Below, piece by piece: positions 36,907-46,397 of a DNA stretch of 53,569 bases. Position numbers and translations under genes: made by a program. Position 1 is the first letter of the stretch. Each line of letters begins with the position of its first letter. Source of the DNA: Rhodobacter sp. GTDB taxonomy: Bacteria; Pseudomonadota; Alphaproteobacteria; Rhodobacterales; Rhodobacteraceae. Under the pieces are notes generated by a model, which was not told the DNA's origin, ran no database searches, and saw only the letters and a program-made list of their open reading frames with translations. Where the stretch lies: positions 1-53,569 of the forward strand of contig JAIYDJ010000046.1 in assembly GCA_027487575.1 (NCBI GenBank), read 5' to 3'.

Positions 36907-38925
36907 TCAGCCCAGCAGCACCTTGGCCTTGGCAACCGTCGCCTCTGCCGTGATCCCGAATTCACAGTAGAGGCGGTCGATCGGGGCCGAGGCGCCAAAG
37001 CCGTGCATCCCGATGAAGCCCGATTTTTCACGCCGCCCGCCTTCGCCGAACAACCAGCGATCCCAGCCAAAGCGGATGCCTGCCTCAATGGCGATGCGCA
37101 CCGGGCCGGGTGGCAGAACGCGGCGGCGGTAGATCGGGTCCTGTTCTTCGAACAACTCCCAGCAGGGCATCGAAACGACCCGGGTTCCTATTCCGTCCGC
37201 TTCCAGCAGGTCGCGGGCCTTCATCGCGATCTCCACTTCTGACCCGGTCGCGATCAGGATCACCTGCCGCTTTGCGACCGCTTCCGCCAGAACGTAAGCC
37301 CCGCGCGCCACCTTGTTTTCGTTGGTGTGCACCGTGCGCACTGCAGGCAGGTTCTGCCGGCTGAGCGCCAGCACCGTCGGGGTGGACTTGGAGTTCAGGG
37401 CGACTTCCCAGGCTTCTGCGGTTTCCACCAGATCGGCCGGGCGGATCACATAGGTGTTCGGCGTTGCGCGGCTGATCGCCAGATGCTCGACCGGCTGGTG
37501 CGTCGGGCCATCCTCGCCCAGACCGATGCTGTCATGGGTCATCACATAGACCACCGGCACGCCCATCAGGGCGGACAGCCGCATCGACGGACGGGCGTAG
37601 TCGGTAAAGCACATGAACGTGCCGCCATAGGGCCGCACCCCGCCATGCAGCGCCATGCCGTTCATCGCGGCGGCCATGCCATGCTCGCGGATGCCGTAGT
37701 AAACGTAGCGGCCCTTGCGGTCTTCGGGGCTGAACACACCCATGTCGGCGGTCTTCGTGTTGTTCGATCCGGTCAGGTCGGCGGAACCGCCGATTGTTTC
37801 GGTCATGATCGGATTGATGACAGACAGGACCTTTTCAGACGACGCGCGGGTTGCCAGCTTTGGCGCATCCAGCGCGGCCTGCTTCTTGAACGCCCGCAGC
37901 GCCCCTGCCAGTTTGGCCGGAACTTCGCCCGCCATCACCCGGTCGAACGCCGCACGCCGTCCGGCGGGCAGCGCCGCCAGCCGTTCGGCCCAGGCCGCAT
38001 GTGCCGCAGCCCCGCGCGCGCCCTTCGCCTCCCACGCCGCCTTGATGTCGGCGGGAATGTCGAACGGGCCGTGCGTCCAGCCATAGGCCGCCCGGGTGTC
38101 CGCGATCAGCTGCTTGTCCGTCAGCGCGCCATGGCCTTTGGACGTGTCCTGCGCAGAAGACCCCAGCGCGATATGCGTCTTGCAGGCGACCAGCGCCGGG
38201 CGCGGGCTGGCCTTGGCGGCCTTCAGCGCGCGGTCGATGTCCACGGGGTCGTGCCCGTCGCAGGAAAATACATCCCAGCCGCTGGCCGCGAAGCGGGCCT
38301 GCTGATCGGTCACGTCGGACAGCGACACCTTGCCGTCGATGGTGATGCCGTTGTCATCCCACAGCACGATCAGTCGCGACAACTGCTGCTTGCCCGCCAG
38401 CGCAATCGCCTCCTGGCTGATGCCTTCCATCAGGCAGCCGTCGCCCGCGATCACCCAGGTGTGGTGATCGACAACCTTGGCGCCCCAATGCGCGCGCATC
38501 GATTCTTCGGCGATGGCAAAGCCCACGGCGTTTGCCAGACCCTGGCCCAGCGGCCCGGTGGTCGTCTCGATCGCCTGCGCCAGAAAGTTCTCGGGATGCC
38601 CGGCCGTCCGCGACCCCCACTGGCGGAAGTTCCGGATTTCCTCGATGGGAAACTCGGCGCTGCCGATCAGGTGCAGGATCGAATACAGCAGCATCGACCC
38701 ATGTCCGGCCGACAGGATGAATCGGTCGCGGTCGGGCCAGAGGGGGGTGGCGGGGTCGAATTTCAGGTGCCGGTCGAACAAAACGGTGGCCACATCGGCC
38801 ATGCCCATCGGCATCCCCGAATGCCCCGAATTGGCGGCTGCGACGGCGTCGAGCGTCAGAACGCGGATTGCGGCGGCCTGCATCCAGTGGTCCGGATGGC
38901 GGGCGCGAAGGGTCTGAATGTCCAA
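36907..38925 (-). CDS. tkt: Transketolase
   Basis: A 672-residue thiamine-diphosphate enzyme of the pentose-phosphate and Calvin pathways. TPP motif [13 protein letters not shown], the N-terminal [16 protein letters not shown] and the C-terminal pyrimidine-domain stretch [14 protein letters not shown] and [13 protein letters not shown] are present. The start is TTG 38925, giving [14 protein letters not shown], the usual rhodobacterial N-terminus; AGGA lies eight bases upstream. No ATG fits as well. It is divergent from the coiled-coil/zapA genes. Confidence 0.95.
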   Translation of the reverse strand: MDIQTLRARHPDHWMQAAAIRVLTLDAVAAANSGHSGMPMGMADVATVLFDRHLKFDPATPLWPDRDRFILSAGHGSMLLYSILHLIGSAEFPIEEIRNFRQWGSRTAGHPENFLAQAIETTTGPLGQGLANAVGFAIAEESMRAHWGAKVVDHHTWVIAGDGCLMEGISQEAIALAGKQQLSRLIVLWDDNGITIDGKVSLSDVTDQQARFAASGWDVFSCDGHDPVDIDRALKAAKASPRPALVACKTHIALGSSAQDTSKGHGALTDKQLIADTRAAYGWTHGPFDIPADIKAAWEAKGARGAAAHAAWAERLAALPAGRRAAFDRVMAGEVPAKLAGALRAFKKQAALDAPKLATRASSEKVLSVINPIMTETIGGSADLTGSNNTKTADMGVFSPEDRKGRYVYYGIREHGMAAAMNGMALHGGVRPYGGTFMCFTDYARPSMRLSALMGVPVVYVMTHDSIGLGEDGPTHQPVEHLAISRATPNTYVIRPADLVETAEAWEVALNSKSTPTVLALSRQNLPAVRTVHTNENKVARGAYVLAEAVAKRQVILIATGSEVEIAMKARDLLEADGIGTRVVSMPCWELFEEQDPIYRRRVLPPGPVRIAIEAGIRFGWDRWLFGEGGRREKSGFIGMHGFGASAPIDRLYCEFGITAEATVAKAKVLLG

Positions 38926-39122
38926 GGGCGTGGTCCTGCTTCTGGGGGATGAAGGCCTGCATAGCATCCCCGTAGGCAAGATCAAGCACACCCCGCAAGG
39001 CCTTGGCGGCAAAGGGGGCGGTGTTGGCGCCCCCCTTGCGCTAAGATAGCGCTTGACGCACCCTGTCACGATTCGCACTTTGGGTGCGGGGCAGGGGCAA
39101 GGCAGCGCCGGAAGGGCAGGGG

Positions 39123-39659
39123 ATGCAGGACATCGCGGAACTGGAGCGGCGGATCACCGCTGCGATGGAACGGATTGCCAAGGGGCTGGACCGCGTGCCG
39201 GCGCCCATCAGCCCTGTGACGCCGGTTCAAGGAGACGCGCCCGTGCCGGCGGCAGCCGCCGGTCCGAACGAGGTTGCCCGTCTGACCGAGGCGCTGGACG
39301 AAGAGCGCATGGCCAACGCACAACTTGCCGAACGACTGAAGGTCGTGCGCGACAAGGAAGCCAAGCTGCGCGGCGCGCTGGAAGAACAGATTGCCGAACT
39401 GATGCGCCAGTTGGATGCGCAGGGGCTGGAACTCAGCCGCGCGCACCGCACGATGGTTAAGCAGGGTGGCCAGTTGCGCAGTTTGCGCGAAGCGGCCGAG
39501 GCGCAGGTCGCCGATCCCGCCCTGATCAACCGCACCATGGAAGTCGAGATGGAGGCGCTGCGCGCCACGCGCGGGGCCGAAGTGGCTGAACTGGAAGATA
39601 TTCTAGCCGCGTTGGACCCGCTGATTGCCGAAGAAGGAGCCGCCGATGCCCGAACTTGA
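39123..39659 (+). CDS. Coiled-coil protein coupled to zapA
   Basis: A 178-residue cytoplasmic protein, low-complexity Pro/Ala segment (~22-45), then a long predicted coiled coil from about residue 50 to 120 ([40 protein letters not shown]) and a C-terminal helix. I do not recognise a named family. The stop overlaps the start of zapA by 14 bases. By position and shape it could be a partner of ZapA in the division ring, comparable in role to ZapB; this is inference only. Confidence 0.7.
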   Translation: MQDIAELERRITAAMERIAKGLDRVPAPISPVTPVQGDAPVPAAAAGPNEVARLTEALDEERMANAQLAERLKVVRDKEAKLRGALEEQIAELMRQLDAQGLELSRAHRTMVKQGGQLRSLREAAEAQVADPALINRTMEVEMEALRATRGAEVAELEDILAALDPLIAEEGAADART

Positions 39660-40014
39660 AGTCCAGATCGGTGGACGGACCTTTCACGTCGCCTGTCAGC
39701 CGGGGGAAGAGCATTTCCTGCGGGCCGCGGCGCAGCTTCTGGACAACGAGGCCAAGCCGATTGTCGAACAGATGGGCCGCATCCCCGAGGCGCGGATGCT
39801 GTTGATGGCGGGCCTGCTGATCGCCGACAAGGCCGCCGGAACCGAAGACGAATTGCGCAAGCTGCGCGAAAAGCTGGCCGAGATCGAGGCGCGCCCCGCC
39901 CCGCCGCGCGAAAGGGTTGAAATCCCGGTCATACCGCCGCAGGTCGCGGAAACACTGGCAGAAATCGCTGCCCGCGCCGAAGCCTTGGCCGACCGGATCG
40001 AAGAGCGGTCATGA
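39646..40014 (+). CDS. zapA: Cell-division protein ZapA
   Basis: A 122-residue protein. N-terminal ZapA domain ([20 protein letters not shown], then 'HFLRAAAQLLDNEA') and a coiled coil at ~60-122. ZapA promotes FtsZ bundling. ATG 39646 is preceded by AAGGAG at ideal spacing; the frame is open further upstream, but this start fits the family. The lipoprotein gene follows with an ATGA overlap. Confidence 0.88.
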   Translation: MPELEVQIGGRTFHVACQPGEEHFLRAAAQLLDNEAKPIVEQMGRIPEARMLLMAGLLIADKAAGTEDELRKLREKLAEIEARPAPPRERVEIPVIPPQVAETLAEIAARAEALADRIEERS

Positions 40015-40364
40015 TCCGCCGTCTTGCCCTTCTGCCGCTGCTGGCCGCCTGCACCCTAACAACGCCTGCCCCCGAAGGCCCGGCGATCCCGCCTCCGCCC
40101 GGCACGATCACCTACACCTGCGATGGCGGCAAACGTCTGGCCGTCACCTATGGGCGCGAGAATGACAATGATGTGATCACCATCAACCCCACCGGCAACG
40201 GCAACGAGACGCTGATTTCGTTCCCGGTGGCACAGGGGCTGCAGTATTCCTGGCCGTCGGATGGGTCATACCACATCTGGGCGCTCGACGGGACCGGGAC
40301 GCTGAGCTACCGCGACGGTGAACGGGGCACCACGGACCCCGTGCTGACCAACTGCCGCATCTGA
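40011..40364 (+). CDS. mliC: MliC-type lipoprotein (lysozyme inhibitor)
   Basis: A 117-residue lipoprotein. Signal peptide ~1-13 with lipobox LLAAC, so Cys14 would be lipidated. The mature domain has 'TITYTCDGGKRLAVTYG' and ends near a second Cys, a MliC/C-type-lysozyme-inhibitor pattern. Members protect Gram-negative cells from lysozyme. It overlaps zapA by four bases and converges with the grxD operon, the intervening 34 bases being GC-rich. Confidence 0.75.
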   Translation: MIRRLALLPLLAACTLTTPAPEGPAIPPPPGTITYTCDGGKRLAVTYGRENDNDVITINPTGNGNETLISFPVAQGLQYSWPSDGSYHIWALDGTGTLSYRDGERGTTDPVLTNCRI

Positions 40365-40398
40365 CGGGGCGGCCCGCGCCACCCCGCCCACCCGATTA

Positions 40399-40758
40399 TC
40401 ACGCGTTGGCTTCGCGGATCTTTTCGGCGGCGGCCTTGTCATAGGTCACGCCCTTGGCTTCGAACAACTGGTCCAACTCGCCCGACAGCGTCATCTCGGT
40501 GACGATGTCGCAGCCACCGACGAACTCGCCCTTGACGTAAAGCTGCGGGATGGTCGGCCAGTCGGAAAAGTCCTTGATCCCCTGACGGATTTCGGCATCG
40601 GCCAGAACGTTCACATCGGCAAACTCCACGCCCATGTAGTTCAGCACGCCCGCCACGCGGGAAGAAAACCCGCACTGCGGCATCATCTTGGTGCCCTTCA
40701 TGAACAGCACCACGTCGTTCTTTTCAATGGTGGTCTTGATCGTGTCGACTGCAGTCAT
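40399..40758 (-). CDS. grxD: Monothiol glutaredoxin Grx4
   Basis: A 119-residue monothiol glutaredoxin with active-site motif CGFS (Cys29, in [10 protein letters not shown]) and the glutathione-binding [19 protein letters not shown]. Grx4 carries and relays [2Fe-2S] clusters, usually with a BolA-family partner, which lies upstream in the same operon. The start ATG 40758 is in an ATGA overlap with a 63-residue membrane micro-protein gene. Confidence 0.95.
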   Translation of the reverse strand: MTAVDTIKTTIEKNDVVLFMKGTKMMPQCGFSSRVAGVLNYMGVEFADVNVLADAEIRQGIKDFSDWPTIPQLYVKGEFVGGCDIVTEMTLSGELDQLFEAKGVTYDKAAAEKIREANA

Positions 40759-40946
40759 TCCTTGATTTCCTTCTTCCATGCCCGGTCACGCATCCGGCGT
40801 TCGACCCGCCAGTATCGGGGTCCGTATCTCCAAAGTGGCCAGGCTGCCAAGAACCTGAGGCCCAGTCCTGCGACGATCAGACCGATCATCCATGGCCCGA
40901 TCCACGGCGCCTGCTCCATCATCCAGCCGGCAAGCGGCGGCTTCAT
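40755..40946 (-). CDS. 63-residue membrane micro-protein in the bolA-grxD operon
   Basis: One predicted membrane helix (about residues 17-38, [21 protein letters not shown]) followed by a basic, amphipathic tail rich in Arg and Trp ([16 protein letters not shown]). No recognised family. It overlaps both neighbours by four bases (ATGA), so it is almost certainly translated with BolA and Grx4. Confidence 0.7.
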   Translation of the reverse strand: MKPPLAGWMMEQAPWIGPWMIGLIVAGLGLRFLAAWPLWRYGPRYWRVERRMRDRAWKKEIKE

Positions 40947-41146
40947 CAGCCGTTCTTGTCCCGCGATGCCAGATAGGCCGCCATGCGACGTTCCATGTCC
41001 ATCCGTTCGGCCAGCTTCCTGTCCGCCACGGATTCTTCCGGCGGGTCGTCGCGGTTCGCTTTCCGTGCCCGTCGCGCCCGGATCACGCTGACCAGACCGA
41101 CCAGCCCCATCGCGGCCATCCCGAGTTGCCCCAACGATCCCGCCAT
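40946..41146 (-). CDS. 66-residue membrane micro-protein in the bolA-grxD operon
   Basis: Starts MAGSLGQLGMAAMGLVGLVS with one helix at ~4-22, then a basic stretch (RARRARKANR) and a charged helical tail. No recognised family. The start ATG 41146 overlaps the bolA stop in ATGA, and its own stop overlaps the next micro-protein in ATGA. The open frame extends upstream but that part is the shadow of bolA. Confidence 0.68.
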   Translation of the reverse strand: MAGSLGQLGMAAMGLVGLVSVIRARRARKANRDDPPEESVADRKLAERMDMERRMAAYLASRDKNG

Positions 41147-41388
41147 CACTCCGGTGCCTTCGTTGTCAGGGCCAACGCGTGCAACTCGCCATGTGCGCCG
41201 TCCATCTTGCCCTTCAGGCTGGCATAGACCGCACGCTGCTGCTGCACCCGGTTCATCCCCTTGAAGCTGGCGTCGATCACCTCGGCCGCCCAATGGTTGC
41301 CGTCGCCGGCAAGGTCGGTGATCGTGATTTTCGCTTGCGGGAAGCTTTCCCGGATCAGGTTTTCGATGTCGCGGGCTTCCATCGCCAT
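41146..41388 (-). CDS. BolA-family protein (IbaG/BolA2-like)
   Basis: An 80-residue protein of the BolA fold: GDGNHWAAEVIDASFKGMNR, then 'VYASLKGKM' and GELHALAL, with the conserved His70 in ELHAL. With Grx4 such proteins form [2Fe-2S]-bridged heterodimers, the histidine being a ligand. The ATG at 41388 or the internal ATG 41382 could start it. It begins 69 bases after the GNAT gene. Confidence 0.88.
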   Translation of the reverse strand: MAMEARDIENLIRESFPQAKITITDLAGDGNHWAAEVIDASFKGMNRVQQQRAVYASLKGKMDGAHGELHALALTTKAPE

Positions 41389-41457
41389 GGGGTCGGTCCT
41401 TCGTTCTTCGTTGCGAATGTAGGTCCCGGATGGCCCGGTCGCAAGCCCGGATCGCGG

Positions 41458-41940
41458 TCAGCGGGGCAGGGCCTGCCATTCGTCCCGCAGCATGCCGTAC
41501 AGCAGCACGTCGACAACCCGCCCGATGGCTGCGCGGTATTCGTGCTGGCGCAACCGCCCTTCCAGCGTGAATCCGGCGCGGGCATAGACACGTTGTGCTC
41601 GCGGATTTTCGCCCGACGCGTCGAGCCAAAGCCTCTGGGCCTGCAGCGCGCCAAAGGCGTGGTCCACCAGCGCCCGGATGAACCCCGCGCCCTCGCCCCG
41701 GCCGGGTTGGTCCAATGCCAGCCGCATCAGTTGCACCGACCCCGAAGGATCGCCGAGATCGCAGAACAGCGCAAAGCCGCGTGGGGCATCTTGCCCCCAG
41801 ATTAACAGGCGCGCGGCGGGGTCGGTCAGGTAGGCCATCAGCGCGGCCTCATCCTCGTCGGTCAGAAAGGGCGCGTTTTCCGGCCGCTGTACCAGGGCGC
41901 GGACAAATCCGACATCGTCCGCCACCGCAGGGCGCAGCAT
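41458..41940 (-). CDS. GNAT-family N-acetyltransferase
   Basis: A 160-residue protein with the GNAT pattern: N-terminal 'LRPAVADDVGFVRALV', the acetyl-CoA loop 'LDQPGRGEGAGFIRALVDHAF' and C-terminal 'ENPRAQRVYARAGFTLEGRLRQH'. The RimJ/RimL-type ending suggests an amino-terminal or ribosomal-protein acetylase, but the substrate is unknown. It overlaps purL (GTGATG/TGA at 41938-41943): ATG 41940 is chosen, GTG 41943 is alternative. Confidence 0.85.
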   Translation of the reverse strand: MLRPAVADDVGFVRALVQRPENAPFLTDEDEAALMAYLTDPAARLLIWGQDAPRGFALFCDLGDPSGSVQLMRLALDQPGRGEGAGFIRALVDHAFGALQAQRLWLDASGENPRAQRVYARAGFTLEGRLRQHEYRAAIGRVVDVLLYGMLRDEWQALPR

Positions 41941-44099
41941 CACCCGACGGCCCGTTCAAACGCGCTGCGGTAGAGCGTCGACAAATCGGCAAGCCCAGCC
42001 GAATCGCCGCCGAACCGCACAAGGTCGCCGCCAAACCGGCCGACGACCGCCACCGGAACGCCCGCCTCTTTCCCGGCCTGCACCAGAAACCCGGCTTCGA
42101 AGGCCGCGCAGGCGACGAGATAGCGCGCCTGATCCTCGCCGAACAGGATGGCGGTGTCGCCGTCGTCCAGCGTGACACCCAGACCGGCGCCTTCGGCCAT
42201 CTCGAAGGCAGCCAGTGCCAGCCCGCCGTCCGACAGATCGCAGCACGCCCCGATCAGCGCCCGGTTGGCCAGCACGAAGTCGCCATTCCGCCGCTCTGCC
42301 TGCAGATCGACGAAGGGCGCATCGCCCGCCTCGATCCCGAACGCCTCGGACAGAAGGGCGGACTGACCCAGATGCCCTTCCGTCGCCCCGATCAGCACTG
42401 CAAGATCCCCCGCCGAGGGTTGGCCTGCAATCAGGTCGTTTAGGTCAGCCAGCAGGCCCACCGCGCCGATGGTCGGCGTGGGCAGGATGCCCACTCCGTC
42501 GGTTTCGTTGTAAAGGCTGACATTGCCCGACACGATCGGCATGTCGAGCGCGAGGCAGGCAGCACCGATGCCCTGCACCGCGCCCACCAGTTGCCCCATG
42601 ATCTCGGGCTTTTCGGGATTGCCGAAGTTCAGGTTGTCGGTGGTGGCCAAGGGCCGCGCGCCGACCGAAATCAGGTTGCGATAGGCTTCGGCCACCGCCT
42701 GCTTGCCGCCCTCAACCGGGTTGGCCTTGACATAGCGCGGCGTGACATCCGACGTGAAGGCCAGCGCCTTTTCCGTGCCATGCACCCGCACGACGCCCGC
42801 CCCCATCCCCGGTGCGCGGACCGTATCGGCCCCGACCATCGAATCGTACTGCTCCCACACCCAGGCCTTGTGCGCATAGGACGGGCTGCCGATCAGCGCG
42901 CGCAGGCCCGCGATCGGCGCGATGTCCGGCACCTCGCCCAGGGGTTCGGCCATCGGCGTCGCAACCCAAGGACGGTCGTATTCCGGGGCGCTGGACGACA
43001 GTTTCGACAAGGGCAGGTCGGCCTTGATGTCATTGCCGTGCAGGATCAGGAACCGGTCTTCGGCAATCGTTTCGCCCACGATGGCAAAGTCGAGGTCCCA
43101 TTTGGCAAAGATCGCCCGCGCCTCGGCCTCCAGTTCCGGCTTCAGAACCATCAGCATCCGTTCCTGCGATTCCGACAGCATCATCTCGTAGGCGGGCATC
43201 CGGGTTTCGCGCTGCGGCACGTCATCCAGTTGCAGCCTGATGCCCAGGCCGCCCTTGTCGCCCATCTCGACCGCGGAACAGGTCAGCCCCGCCGCCCCCA
43301 TGTCCTGAATGGAGATCACGGCACCCGAGGCCATCAGTTCCAGACAGGCCTCCAGCAGGCGCTTTTCGGTGAACGGGTCGCCGACCTGCACCGTGGGTCG
43401 CTTTTCCTCGATGGTGTCATCGAATGCGGCACTGGCCATCGTGGCCCCTCCAACGCCATCCCGCCCGGTCTTGGCACCGAGGTAGACCACGGGCATCCCG
43501 ACCCCCGAGGCGACCGAGTAGAAGATCTTGTCGGCATCGGCGAGGCCAGCCGCAAATGCATTCACCAGACAGTTGCCGTTATAGCTGCGGTGGAACCGTA
43601 CTTCGCCGCCCACCGTGGGCACGCCGAACGCGTTGCCATAGCCGCCCACGCCTTCGACCACGCCTTTGACCAGATGCCGGGTCTTGGGATGCGACGGCAG
43701 CCCGAACGACAGCGCGTTCATGGCCGCGATCGGTCGCGCGCCCATGGTGAACACGTCACGCAGAATGCCCCCCACGCCCGTCGCGGCACCCTGATAGGGC
43801 TCGATGTAGGACGGGTGGTTGTGGCTTTCCATCTTGAAGATGACGGCCTGCCCGTCGCCGATATCCACCACTCCCGCATTCTCGCCCGGCCCGCAGATGA
43901 CCTGAGGCCCGGTGGTGGGCAGGGTGCGCAGCCATTTCTTCGACGACTTGTAGGAACAGTGCTCGTTCCACATGGCCGAAAAGATTCCCAGTTCAGTGAA
44001 TGTCGGCTCGCGCCCGATGATCCCCAGCAGTCGCTGGTATTCGTCGGGCTTCAACCCGTGGGCTGCGACCAGTTCGGGGGTGATGGCGGGTTCTGACAA
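41940..44099 (-). CDS. purL: Phosphoribosylformylglycinamidine synthase subunit PurL
   Basis: A 719-residue PurL of the small (multi-subunit) type. ATP-binding and metal motifs are present, e.g. [10 protein letters not shown], '[20 protein letters not shown]' and '[13 protein letters not shown]'. It forms FGAM in purine synthesis with PurQ and PurS, which are not in the window. The start is TTG 44099 ([10 protein letters not shown]); GGGAGAG lies five bases upstream, while GTG 44105 falls inside that site. It heads a minus-strand operon through GNAT, BolA and Grx4. Confidence 0.95.
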   Translation of the reverse strand: MSEPAITPELVAAHGLKPDEYQRLLGIIGREPTFTELGIFSAMWNEHCSYKSSKKWLRTLPTTGPQVICGPGENAGVVDIGDGQAVIFKMESHNHPSYIEPYQGAATGVGGILRDVFTMGARPIAAMNALSFGLPSHPKTRHLVKGVVEGVGGYGNAFGVPTVGGEVRFHRSYNGNCLVNAFAAGLADADKIFYSVASGVGMPVVYLGAKTGRDGVGGATMASAAFDDTIEEKRPTVQVGDPFTEKRLLEACLELMASGAVISIQDMGAAGLTCSAVEMGDKGGLGIRLQLDDVPQRETRMPAYEMMLSESQERMLMVLKPELEAEARAIFAKWDLDFAIVGETIAEDRFLILHGNDIKADLPLSKLSSSAPEYDRPWVATPMAEPLGEVPDIAPIAGLRALIGSPSYAHKAWVWEQYDSMVGADTVRAPGMGAGVVRVHGTEKALAFTSDVTPRYVKANPVEGGKQAVAEAYRNLISVGARPLATTDNLNFGNPEKPEIMGQLVGAVQGIGAACLALDMPIVSGNVSLYNETDGVGILPTPTIGAVGLLADLNDLIAGQPSAGDLAVLIGATEGHLGQSALLSEAFGIEAGDAPFVDLQAERRNGDFVLANRALIGACCDLSDGGLALAAFEMAEGAGLGVTLDDGDTAILFGEDQARYLVACAAFEAGFLVQAGKEAGVPVAVVGRFGGDLVRFGGDSAGLADLSTLYRSAFERAVG

Positions 44100-44108
44100 G
44101 GGCACTCT

Positions 44109-44178
44109 CCCAGCGGCGCGACTGGCTGCGTCATAGGACAAGGCGGGGCGCTTCGAAAGACCCGCCGCCACAGGGGGA
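44109..44178 (+). terminator.  Confidence 0.
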
Positions 44179-44280
44179 ATCTTTTTTCGGCCAAACCGAA
44201 GATTTTTTTCCGGCCCTTGTCGAAATCGGCAAAGTGCCAGCGTCCTTGGGTCACGAAACCCGAAACATGAAGGAAAGAAG

Positions 44281-44673
44281 ATGATTTTTACCGTTACCCC
44301 GCTCTATGCCCTGCCTTTGGCTGCGATCTTTCTGGTGCTTTGGTTCCGCGTCAGTTCCGTGCGCAGCGCGGTCGGCATATCGTTTGGCGATGCGGGCAAC
44401 ATGCTGCTTCTGCAACGCGTGCGCCAGCATGGCAACTTCGTCGAATGGACGTGCTTTGTCCTGATCCTGATGATCCTTGCCGAAGGGATGCAGGCTCCGG
44501 CGATCTATCTGCACGTTTCGGGTGCCCTGCTGCTGATCGGCCGCATCGCGCATCCCTTCGGGCTGAAGCCCGGCAATGCGGGGCATCCGCTGCGCTATGT
44601 CGGCAATGGCACCAACATTCTTGCGACGCTGAACGCGATGATCTGCATCGGCGCGAACCTCTTTTTGCGCTGA
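44281..44673 (+). CDS. MAPEG-family membrane protein
   Basis: A 130-residue membrane protein with four predicted helices and the MAPEG signature around '[22 protein letters not shown]' followed by '[20 protein letters not shown]'. The MAPEG family includes microsomal glutathione transferases; bacterial members mostly have unknown substrates. AGGAAAGAAG precedes ATG 44281. A YciI gene follows 76 bases later. Confidence 0.78.
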   Translation: MIFTVTPLYALPLAAIFLVLWFRVSSVRSAVGISFGDAGNMLLLQRVRQHGNFVEWTCFVLILMILAEGMQAPAIYLHVSGALLLIGRIAHPFGLKPGNAGHPLRYVGNGTNILATLNAMICIGANLFLR

Positions 44674-44749
44674 CGCCATTGCCCCGCCGGTCGCGGACGG
44701 GCGGGGTCGTTTAAAAACACAAGTGACCCGAGGACAAAGGAAAATCCCG

Positions 44750-45112
44750 ATGAAATACATGCTGTTGATCTATGGTGCCCCCGAAGCGGAACCGGCGTTC
44801 GGAACCCCGGCCTTCGGGGAAATGATGGCGGGTTACGCGGCGGCCAGTGCCCGGATGCAGGGCGACGGCGTGCTGTGCAGCGGCGAGGGGTTGCAAGGCG
44901 TTGAAACCGCCACGTCCCTTCGCCTGCGCGGCGGCAAGGTTGAAACCATGGACGGGCCGTTCGCGACCACCAAGGAACATCTGGGCGGATACTATGTGAT
45001 CGACGTGCCCGATCTGGATGCGGCGTTGAAGTATGCCGCCATGATCCCCTCGGCGGGCTACGGCACCGTCGAGGTGCGCCCGCTGATGGACTACAACCCG
45101 GCCGGCAACTGA
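44750..45112 (+). CDS. YciI/DGPF-family protein
   Basis: A 120-residue protein starting MKYMLLIYGAPEAEPAFG with a YciI-like fold and the stretch 'METMDGPFATTKEHLGGYYVIDVP', the DGPF motif. DGPF proteins typically neighbour ECF42-type sigma factors, as here: the sigma gene starts three bases behind the stop. The biochemical role is unknown. Confidence 0.85.
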   Translation: MKYMLLIYGAPEAEPAFGTPAFGEMMAGYAAASARMQGDGVLCSGEGLQGVETATSLRLRGGKVETMDGPFATTKEHLGGYYVIDVPDLDAALKYAAMIPSAGYGTVEVRPLMDYNPAGN

Positions 45113-45115
45113 ACA

Positions 45116-46339
45116 ATGGCCGCCTCCGATGCAATTGCCGTCACCCGCGCGCTGGACGCGGTGCTGCGGCAGGATCGGGGGCGGCTTCTGGCTGCGCTGA
45201 TTTCCCGGTTGCGCAATTTTCAACTGGCCGAGGATGCCCTGCAGGATGCGACCATTTCGGCGCTGTCACACTGGGGCAGGGCGGGGCTGCCGTCGTCGCC
45301 GCAGGGCTGGCTGCTGAAGGTGGCGCTGCGCAAGGCGATCGACCGGTTGCGCAGCGGGACGCGGGAAACGCGGGTTGGCGCCGAGTTTGCCCGCCTTCTG
45401 CCCGAAGAAGCCGCAGACCCGGACCCCGAGATGATCACAGATGACCGCCTGCGCCTGATCTTCACCTGCTGCCATCCCGCGCTGGACCCCAAATCGCGCG
45501 TGGCCCTGACGCTGCGCAGCATCGCCGGGCTTTCGACGCCCCAGATTGCCAGCGCCTTTCTGGATGCCGACACCACGATGGGTCAACGTCTGAGCCGCGC
45601 CAAGGCCAAGATCGCCGCCGCGCGCATCCCCTTTGCCGTTCCCGGCCCCGAGGATTGGTCCGACCGGCTGCAGTCGGTGCTGGCGGTCGTCTACCTGATT
45701 TACAACGCAGGCTACACCGCCGGGCCGACGGCAGAGGGCGACCTGTGCGCCGAAGCCATCTTTCTGGCACGCCTGCTGGACCGCCTGCGCCCCGAAGATC
45801 CCGAGATCGAGGGATGCCTGGCGCTGTTGATCCTGACCCAGTCGCGCGCGAAAGCCCGGATCGGGCCAGACGGGATGACCGTGGCGCTGACCTTGCAGGA
45901 CCGGACCTTGTGGAACCATGCGGCCATCGAGGAAGGGCACAGGCTGATCGACCGGGCGATGGCGCGGCGCAATCCCGGCCCCTATCAGATCAAGGCCGCC
46001 ATTGCCGCCTGCCACACGGTCGATCCGATCCCCGACTGGCCGCAGATCGCGGCACTTTACACCCGACTGCTCGATTTCGAACCGACGCCCATCGTCCATC
46101 TGAACCGGGCGGTTGCGCTGGCGGAAACCGGGGCGCTGTCCGACGCGATGGCGGCGGTGGCGGCGTTGCAACCCGTTCTTGCAGACTATGCACCGTTCCA
46201 CGCGGCACAGGCCGATCTGTTGAGCCGCGCTGGTCAGACCGCTGCCGCACACGCGGCCTACGACCGGGCCATTGCCCTTGCCGCCTCTGCGGCGGATGCC
46301 GCTTTCCTGATCAGACAGCGCGACGGGCCGCCCAACTGA
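45116..46339 (+). CDS. ECF42-type RNA polymerase sigma factor with C-terminal extension
   Basis: A 407-residue ECF sigma factor. Regions sigma2 (~10-80, 'LAEDALQDATISALSHW') and sigma4 (~115-165) are followed by a long C-terminal domain (~185-400) containing 'YLIYNAGYTAGP' and TPR-like helices, the DUF6596/ECF42 layout. No dedicated anti-sigma factor gene is nearby; in this group the C-terminal extension and the neighbouring DGPF protein are thought to modulate activity. The exact stimulus is unknown. Confidence 0.88.
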   Translation: MAASDAIAVTRALDAVLRQDRGRLLAALISRLRNFQLAEDALQDATISALSHWGRAGLPSSPQGWLLKVALRKAIDRLRSGTRETRVGAEFARLLPEEAADPDPEMITDDRLRLIFTCCHPALDPKSRVALTLRSIAGLSTPQIASAFLDADTTMGQRLSRAKAKIAAARIPFAVPGPEDWSDRLQSVLAVVYLIYNAGYTAGPTAEGDLCAEAIFLARLLDRLRPEDPEIEGCLALLILTQSRAKARIGPDGMTVALTLQDRTLWNHAAIEEGHRLIDRAMARRNPGPYQIKAAIAACHTVDPIPDWPQIAALYTRLLDFEPTPIVHLNRAVALAETGALSDAMAAVAALQPVLADYAPFHAAQADLLSRAGQTAAAHAAYDRAIALAASAADAAFLIRQRDGPPN

Positions 46340-46369
46340 CGGGCAATCCATGGGTTTCGGGCGAATTTG

Positions 46370-46397
46370 AAAAAAAAGGCCGAGCAGAAGCTCGGCC
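46370..46397 (-). terminator. Rho-independent terminator downstream of the LysR gene
   Basis: On the minus strand GGCCGAG, loop CTTCTG, CTCGGCC (46378-46397) pair perfectly over seven bases and are followed by eight T residues. It is 139 bases past the LysR stop and converges with the sigma factor gene. The gap 46398-46536 between them could harbour a small RNA (see findings). Confidence 0.85.

Noticed and set aside
44178..44210. Riboswitch in the purL leader
   Set aside because: The region has only one short hairpin with A/T tracts and no recognisable aptamer; it reads better as a plus-strand terminator-like element (hairpin 44184-44202, T-run 44203-44209). A features entry beginning at 44178 with reversed coordinates and zero confidence is a placeholder for this element and should be ignored.
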